This document shows positions 62,801 to 64,000 of a DNA stretch of 64,000 bases, in pieces. The DNA lies in NCBI RefSeq assembly GCF_036032445.1, contig NZ_CP107932.1, positions 4,466,501-4,530,500 on the forward strand, read 5' to 3'. Position numbers and translations under genes: made by a program. The DNA comes from Nocardia sp. NBC_00416 (GTDB lineage Bacteria > Actinomycetota > Actinomycetes > Mycobacteriales > Mycobacteriaceae). The notes beneath the pieces are model-generated. The model searched no databases and was not told the origin of the DNA. It worked only from the letters and a program-made list of their open reading frames with translations. Positions within the stretch are counted from its first letter, which is position 1. Each line of letters opens with the position of its first letter.

Positions 62801-64000
62801 GGAAGTTGCGGTAGGAGGAGACCCGCGGCAGCGGCGCGATATCGCCGCGCGTCGCGTACAGCATCAGCAGATCCCGCATGAGCAGCGGCATCGACCAGCC
62901 GTCGAGCAGGATGTGGTGCGTGGTGATCACGAGTCGCCACCGGTCGTCGGCCACCCGGAACAGGGTGAACCGCATCAGCGGGGGCGCCGCCAGATCGAAG
63001 TGGCGCGACTGGTCCTCGGCGGTCCGCCGCAACAGCTCCGCTTCGCGGTCGTCCTCGGGCACCGTGCGCAGCTCGACCTCCCGCCACGGCACCTCGACCC
63101 GGTCCAGTACGACCTGCGCCGCTTGACCGGACGAGTCGGTGACGAAGACGGTCCGCAGGTTCGGGTAGCGGTCGAACATGCCGCGTGTGGCCGCGCGCAG
63201 CCGTTCCGGATCCAGGGTTCCGGTCAGGTCCAGCAACGCCTGCATGGTGTAGACGTCGACGCTGTCCTGGGTCAGTTGCGCGTGGAAGAGCAGACCGGAC
63301 TGCAGCGGCGAGAGCGGCCAGACCTCCGACAGCGCCGGATACGTGGACTCCCAGCCCTCGATATCGGCCTGTCCGACCCGCACCAGCGACATATCGGACG
63401 GGGTGTAGCCACCGGACTCCGGGCGCCGCACGTGGTCGGCGAGCGCCGTGAGCGCGGCCACCCAGAGGTCCGCGAACTCGCGGACCTGCTCGGCGGTCAA
63501 CAGCCCAGCGGGGAAGGCGAATCCGGCCGTGAGCTGCGCCCCGTCGGCGCCGGAGTTGACGATCGCGTTGATGTCGAGCACCGCGTTGGCCGGCATGTCC
63601 CGGTCCTGGTCGGCGTCGATCGCACCGAGATCATCGGTGGGCACCCACCCGAGTTCGGCGAGCTCTGCGGGAATCTCGCCCGCCGAGACGCGGCCCAGAT
63701 AGTTGAAGCTGATCTGACCAGGCACCTTGTCCGGCAGCGACGCACCGGTCTCGGCGTTCAGATACCGCAACATGCCGTAGCCCAGACCCTTGTCCGGCAC
63801 CGCGAGCAACTGCTCCTTCACCGACTTGATCAGCGCACCCGCGGCCGCACCACCGAGGAACGCATCATCGACGTCGATCCCGTCGAAGTCCAGGCGGACC
63901 GGGTTGGCCGAGGTGAACCAGCCGACCGTGCGGGACAGATCCGCACCCGGCACGACGTCTTCCTCACGGCCGTGACCCTCGAGCTTGATCAACGCCGCCG
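48759..64000 (-). CDS. Multimodular non-ribosomal peptide synthetase, 5' end beyond the window
   Basis: A single uninterrupted frame of more than 5,077 residues; the start lies to the right of the window. Visible domain order: E (C-terminal part), C-A-T-E, C-A-T, C-A-T-E, C, A stub, stop. The first full A domain has a serine-type code. Condensation motifs (HHxxxDG) are intact in all four C domains. The second E domain has lost its catalytic residues, and the last A domain is cut to ~250 residues without the ATP-binding loop. No carrier, thioesterase, reductase or MbtH-like protein is seen after it. The product is a peptide of at least four residues, probably with two or more D-residues. The family resembles lipopeptide synthetases of Nocardia and mycobacteria in style only. 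Confidence 0.96.
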   Translation of the reverse strand, partial: AALIKLEGHGREEDVVPGADLSRTVGWFTSANPVRLDFDGIDVDDAFLGGAAAGALIKSVKEQLLAVPDKGLGYGMLRYLNAETGASLPDKVPGQISFNYLGRVSAGEIPAELAELGWVPTDDLGAIDADQDRDMPANAVLDINAIVNSGADGAQLTAGFAFPAGLLTAEQVREFADLWVAALTALADHVRRPESGGYTPSDMSLVRVGQADIEGWESTYPALSEVWPLSPLQSGLLFHAQLTQDSVDVYTMQALLDLTGTLDPERLRAATRGMFDRYPNLRTVFVTDSSGQAAQVVLDRVEVPWREVELRTVPEDDREAELLRRTAEDQSRHFDLAAPPLMRFTLFRVADDRWRLVITTHHILLDGWSMPLLMRDLLMLYATRGDIAPLPRVSSYRNFLAWLGDRDRAVSEQTWADELAGFTEPTLIAPRPVENESYEIGKLLLELDETRTRQLTDRAATLGVTVNTMVQAAWGVLLGRLTGRADVVFGATVSGRPAELPGIESMVGLFINTLPVRVRVDERATTSELLTGLQRSQAGLLEHHYLGLTDIVRATGAAAQFDSLVVFESYPVDKDAIEATSSIDGMSVTGAGINDNTHYPLTILVMAGATVEFTVKYLASRFDAAEIDVLIARLLRVLDALVNSPELAIGDIDIMLDAAERTRVLRDWNDTADEITGPATLADRFAAQVERTPDASAVTFEGTTLSYAEFDARVNHLARHLISLGVGPDVPVALGIRRSLDLVVAMYAVVQSGGAYVPLDLDQPAERIDYVLATAAPACVLTTASAEFTASDCPVVEIDRLELSEYSDETITDADRISPLRPENTAYVIFTSGSTGRPKGVAVSHAAIVNRLVWMQSEYGLSVTDVVLQKTPATFDVSVWEFFWPLQIGARLVVARPDGHRDPAYLAEIIDTEEITVAHFVPSMLTVFVAALADAGVPRCDSLRLVFSSGEALSPKPARRVRELTGTALHNLYGPTEAAVDVTYHEVTDADVVSVPIGAPVFNTRVYVLDDRLRPVPVGVAGELYLAGAQLARGYVARPDLTSDRFVADPFDSGARMYRTGDLVTWTAGGELDYLGRTDFQVKLRGLRIELGEIEAALTAHETVAQAVSLVLRNPQTGDQLVAYVVAGSGQAADPDVLRRHLSGRLPEYMVPVAIVVLDAFPLNASGKLDRKALPAPVFEAAEFRAPVTPLETVVAEVFAEVVGVERAGLDDDFFALGGDSILSIQLVSRAKARGVVFAPRDVFEQRTVAALADVARFGGVEEVRLAELPGGGVGDMPPLPFMAQILSDTAPHGRFSQTMMLRLPVGIDRETLVATLTAVVDHHDVLRSRVRPEDGSFVFETLPAGAVEVSELLRRVELDADVSDAELARVASAEFDAALDRLDPAAGAMVEFVWFAFDGGRRDVLLVAAHHFVVDGVSWRIVIPDLATAWSQIVAGDSPVLTPVGTSLRRWSHGLAEAAQRPARAAELEYWRRVVDTVDPVLGARAFDPAVDTNATVERVEVRVSAAVTEAVLNTLPARFRGAANDGLLTALAMAVIRWRGADSGSSALIKLEGHGREEDVVPGADLSRTVGWFTSVFPAALDLSGADLDDAFAGGAAAGTLIKSVKEQLLAIPARGLGYGMLRHLNAETGAQLPAKVPGQIGFNYLGRVSAGEIPADLAELGWMPTDDLGELDTDTAPEMPAAAVVDVNAIVADGADGPELGASFSFPAGLLSAEQVREFADLWVAALTALADHVRRPDAGGFTPSDMPLVRVSQSDIERWEGVYPDLTEVWPLSSLQAGLIFHAQLTQDSVDVYTMQALLDLTGTVEPARLRAAAQAMTGRYPNLRTAFVTGAAGQPVQVVLDRVELPWREIDLRTLPEEARAAELLRRTAQDQSVHFDPATPPLMRFTLFRVADDRWRVVITVHHVLLDGWSMPLLMQDLLVLYATRGETAGLPRPTSYRSFLAWLVERDRAASEQAWAQELAGFTEPSLLSPQSVDAETFDMAEEVVELAPERARLVAARAAELGVTVNTMVQAAWGVLLGRLTGRADVVFGATVSGRPAELPGIESMVGLFINTLPVRVRVDERATTSELLTGLQRSQAGLLEHHYLGLTDIVRATGAAAQFDSLVVFESYPVDKDAIEATSSIDGMSVTGAGTNDNSHYPLTILALAEETVVLRLRYLTSRFTESYMTALGRRLVRVLDALVDAPALPVGDIDIMLDGELTDLTTRTGGPAEQPRTLAELMDAAVAANPDGIAVIADGVSYPYAELDEASNRLARALIARGAGPEVPVASALRRSWHSVVALWAIVRSGATLVPIDPTYPADRIAHMVADSGVAFGVTLTADLSDLPAAAGGWIALDDTEFAAEVAGLPAAAVSDADRPAPVRAANTAYMIYTSGSTGLPKGVAVTHAGLHNFSTEQVERYELDRSTRALAFASPSFDASMLELLLAVGSAGALVMVPPMMYGGAELAELIRETGVTHAFITPSVLASLDPAALSGMRAIVAGGEAVPAELAARWATTPGRSLYNGYGPTETTIMSNISEPLVPGAPVTIGGPIRGMRSLVLDSRLRPVPEGVTGELYLGGIQLSRGYHARPGLTAGRFVADPFGAPGDRLYRTGDVVRWLGDAVEYVGRNDFQVKVRGFRIELGEIDAALTAQPNIDFAVTIGREAGSGSTILVSYVLPVDGAVVDTAALTDELGRALPEYMVPSAIMVLDEIPLTPVGKLDRRALPEPVLEAVEFRAPATPVEEIVAGVFAEALGLSGTRRVGRDDDFFGLGGNSLIATQVVARLGAALDTSVPVRALFEASTVAELAARVEAESGPGRVALVPQPRPARIPLSLAQQRMWFLNRFDTNSAAYNVPVAVRLTGRMDAAAFRAALGDLTARHEVLRTIYPETDSGPVQVILPAGTPVDLETRTVATDDITAAVTEVLSTSFDVTTTVPLRVALFDIAGTTDEYVLAMVVHHISGDGSSAGPLTRDLMLAYAARIMDTAPDWQPLPVQYADYSIWQRELLGVESDPDSLSHKQIAYWQQALAELPDQLDLPADRPRPAVQSYTGGQAQVRIDAETHRALVQFANEQGATLFMVVHTAFAVLLSRLSGTPDIAIGTPIAGRGEAALDDLIGMFVNTLVFRTQVDSGEAFTDLLARQREIDIQAYANADVPFERLVEILNPERSTARHPLFQVGLSFQNLSRSEFELAGLAISELTVDWEISQFDLHLIVADGYDESGAATGIGGYLTYATDLFDHDTAQGFVDRFVRLLGAVLATPDTAVGELEVLSATERTELVSGRNATEHPVDTTATLVDLLDRTVAADPGAVALVGPDGARIGYAELDARVNRLARHLIGLGVGPEDRVALALRRSVDLVVAMYAVAKAGGAYVPVDPDQSAERTAYILDTAAPVCVLTVSETGFRTESAPVVLLDELELDSLAATPVRAEERITPLRPRHTAYVIFTSGSTGRPKGVAVPHAAIVNQLLWKTAEFGLGADDAVLLKTAATFDLSVWEFWSAAVSGGRLVIATPDGHQDPEYLNGLLRDERVTTLHVVPSMLDALLTASDGVPAESLRRVLAIGEALPAATAQRFRTASDARLFNLYGPTEAAVSITAHEVDAADTLSVPIGAPEWNSRVYVLDQRLRPVPDGVPGELYLAGAQLARGYFGRADLTADRFVADPFTPGARMYRTGDLAVWNSRGELEYRGRTDFQVKIRGFRIELGEIEAALLAQPSIAQAAVIAKSHERLGDSLVAYVVSIDGGLDLAELKSALAAQLPSYMVPTVFMELDALPRNINGKLDRRALPDPEFATTAYRAPSNRTEQILAEVFADVLGTDELGVDDDFFAVGGNSILSIQLVSRAKLRGVLLRARDVFEQRTIAGLAEIAVLDTAESRRLPELPGGGVGELPVPANIARLLAHGADHSGFAQALAWELPAGIDDAAVTAAVAAVLDQHDALRLRVRPGADGHRVEVAEPGTVDAAAVLHRVVLPAGLSAVERSRIIAAESDAARERLDPEQGIVAQFVRFVAADVADAGDTTGAAGTGDTAGAAGTSGTAGAAGTSGTAGADVLLALAHRVVIDERSWRILARDLASAATAAAEGRQISLPRTGTSLRAWAHALAAETLARADEPYWKEDHTGSSSVLPLERDFEPGVDTASTVDQVRVAIPDEITAAVLDRIPGLYRADPADALLSALALAVTRWNSASVMSIDLVDTGRGAHALAGADLDATVGWFAGSHPVRVDLSGTDPAAAFTGGAATGEVIKAVKEQVRAVPGHGIGYAGPGPAPVSLRVIDRRTADVEPQWRPVDGFAEPVTWSAPRLPARAVIAIEAVRSETGRFTASFAFPTGLLSRQKVQDLADLWLAALTGLAGHADRTDAGGLTPSDLALLEVEQTDIDRWEQDYPAVSEVWPLTPLQSGLLFLAQLSAGAADIYVQQAIIELGGEVDAGRLRSAGQALLDRYPNLRVAFTADSVGRAVQVVSDRVELPWREVDLRTVPEADRAAALQRWLAADRADNFDMAVAPLIRFALVRTEAERAFLVVDSHHILIDGWSLPLVMRDLLMLYALHGDPAQLPPVAPYRDFLGWLAEHDRSDSVRVWTDALTGVDEPTLLAPQQSANKVPDGKVHTTLDADLSRRIRDRAAALGVTVNTLAQSAWAVLLGRLTGRDEVVFGATVSGRPADLAGVESMVGLFINTLPVRVRIDDRATVADLLTRVQQEQAALLDHHHIGLPEIQRAAGAGAQFDTLLVFESYPVDRESIERVSSIDGMSVVGLDFHGGTNYPITVMVTDEEQLGFSLEYAGDRFTEAETETLAARFQRVLEALAADTDTPVGDIDILDAAERARLVTESKAAPAAEPAGWVGARTVAKALAEVVEEDPAAPALLVGDDEIAFQSLDRRSSQLARLLIARDIGPGNTVAVTTARSVDATVAAWAVQKSGAALVFAADLSADRVAAANADLVLGDTASGSLPWLNPDADDIAAELTEAATHPVSYADRTRPLGEDHPAFVVVTATEARILTQTEALDRAARLRETNEIDYESTTFTTASSGSAAVDEFLVAVTAGALSVLPTGDDPAGDIESGEVTHWFVAAGEQVGEVPEEVTVVES
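50880..55550 (-). other. NRPS module C-A-T plus degenerate E domain
   Basis: C domain (55550-54200) with HHISGDGSS near 55150. A domain (54160-52650) with FTSGSTGRPKG; pocket read as D-L-W-H-L-I-L-V-S-K, unassigned. T domain with GGNSI near 52540. The following region (52390-50880) has the E-domain frame (TVGWFAGSHPVRVD, TPSDLALLEV), but HHxxxDG reads HRVVIDE, EGHGRE reads DTGRGA, and NYLGR is gone. A 27-bp tandem repeat is inserted just before the active-site motif. Epimerization is unlikely. Confidence 0.82.
51883..51981. repeat. 27-bp tandem repeat inside the degenerate E domain
   Basis: Units at 51883-51909 and 51910-51936 are identical. A third (51937-51963) is diverged and a fourth (51964-51981) is partial. 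On the coding strand they encode repeats of GTSGTAGAA. The insert stays in frame. Confidence 0.9.
55590..58700 (-). other. NRPS module C-A-T, substrate unassigned
   Basis: C domain (about 58700-57400) with HHVLLDGWS near 58280, of the type that accepts a D-residue donor. A domain (57340-55850) with YTSGSTGLPKG; pocket read as D-A-L-F-V-G-G-I-M-K, a hydrophobic pocket I cannot assign. T domain with GGNSL near 55710. There is no E domain, so this residue stays in L-form. Confidence 0.8.
57583..57971. repeat. 389-bp exact repeat in NRPS, copy 1 (second C domain)
   Basis: Identical base for base, by my reading, to 62224-62612. It encodes the C-domain segment from NTMVQAAWGVLLGRLTG through VVFGATVSGRPAELPG to SSIDGMSVTGAG. 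Flanking C-domain sequence is clearly more divergent, and codon use inside the repeat (ACA, AAA, CAA) differs from the neighbouring GC-ending codons. Confidence 0.93.
58700..63340 (-). other. NRPS module C-A-T-E, predicted D-serine
   Basis: C domain (about 63340-62040) with HHILLDGWS near 62900. A domain (about 61970-60470) with FTSGSTGRPKG; the pocket residues I read are D-V-W-H-F-S-L-V-D-K, the code reported for serine in EntF. T domain with LGGDSI near 60340. E domain (about 60170-58700) with HHFVVDGVSW near 59760 and intact EGHGREED and FNYLGR motifs. The module should load L-Ser and hand on D-Ser. Confidence 0.8.
62224..62612. repeat. 389-bp exact repeat in NRPS, copy 2 (first C domain)
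   Basis: The partner of 57583-57971 in the preceding module, at the same place in the C domain and in the same orientation, 4,641 bp apart. Confidence 0.93.
63345..64000 (-). other. NRPS: partial epimerization domain (E0)
   Basis: The C-terminal half of an epimerization domain belonging to the preceding module. EGHGREED, SRTVGWFTS, GYGMLRYL and FNYLGRVSAGEIP are the late E motifs, all intact. The residue loaded by the upstream module should therefore be passed on in D-form. Confidence 0.85.

Noticed and set aside
1..64000. CRISPR array, tRNA or rRNA genes
   Set aside because: No regularly spaced identical repeats with unique spacers, no cloverleaf-like segments with a T-loop consensus, and no rRNA-like sequence were noticed while reading; a covariance-model search would be decisive for tRNAs.

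Overview
The window is high-GC DNA from an actinomycete of the order Mycobacteriales, most likely Nocardia or a close relative. The run pgi, chorismate mutase, uvrD1, M23 peptidase, sucC-sucD, DUF5336, DUF6350, purN, purH follows the neighbourhood I remember as Rv0946c-Rv0957 in Mycobacterium tuberculosis. A conservon (roadblock, DUF742, GTPase) and a very large NRPS gene also fit Nocardia. All names come from reading translated sequence; no database was searched.

Layout. 1-2666: end of a conservon signalling operon, coupled to a degenerate MHYT-like membrane protein and a small coiled-coil membrane protein. 2903-5833: a zinc-starvation island. Two divergent transcripts carry six zinc-free ribosomal proteins (L32, L31 / L28, L33, S14, S18) and a CobW-type protein, around two Zur-like palindromes. 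5932-6785: a lipoprotein and a small secreted protein. 6873-20451: the syntenic core (purH, purN, DUF6350, DUF5336, sucD, sucC, M23 peptidase, small membrane protein, uvrD1, chorismate mutase). 20543-24379: gabD and pgi. A 92-bp palindromic element recurs in two intergenic regions, 11.9-12.6 kb and 22.0-22.6 kb, in opposite orientations.

24384-41301 is mostly single genes and small operons. It holds a condensation-like acyltransferase, AidB-type acyl-CoA dehydrogenase, secreted lipase, an encapsulin with its DyP peroxidase cargo, cupin, dfrA-thyA, cobF, DUF2630, a flavoprotein disulfide reductase coupled to a carboxylesterase, an Fpg-type glycosylase with a K+-channel-like protein, and an epoxide hydrolase divergent from a WYL regulator with a palindromic operator between them. 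41269-46852 is a scrambled accessory patch. Acetyltransferase and imine-reductase segments are present twice, one copy of each decayed. Between them lie PadR plus a HAAS-domain membrane protein, an IS5-type transposase remnant, and an SRPBCC / MarR-SnoaL set with tandem operators.

47263-64000: a cytochrome P450 converges on an NRPS gene that runs off the right edge (more than 5,077 residues seen). Its visible order is E(partial)-[C-A(Ser)-T-E]-[C-A-T]-[C-A-T-E(degenerate)]-C-A(stub). It ends without a carrier, thioesterase or reductase domain. An exact 389-bp repeat and patches of altered codon use point to recombination inside the gene.

Several genes appear to have leaderless transcripts: a TANNNT -10 box sits 6-8 nt before the start codon (lipoprotein, pgi, aidB-like, dyp, DUF2630, padR).
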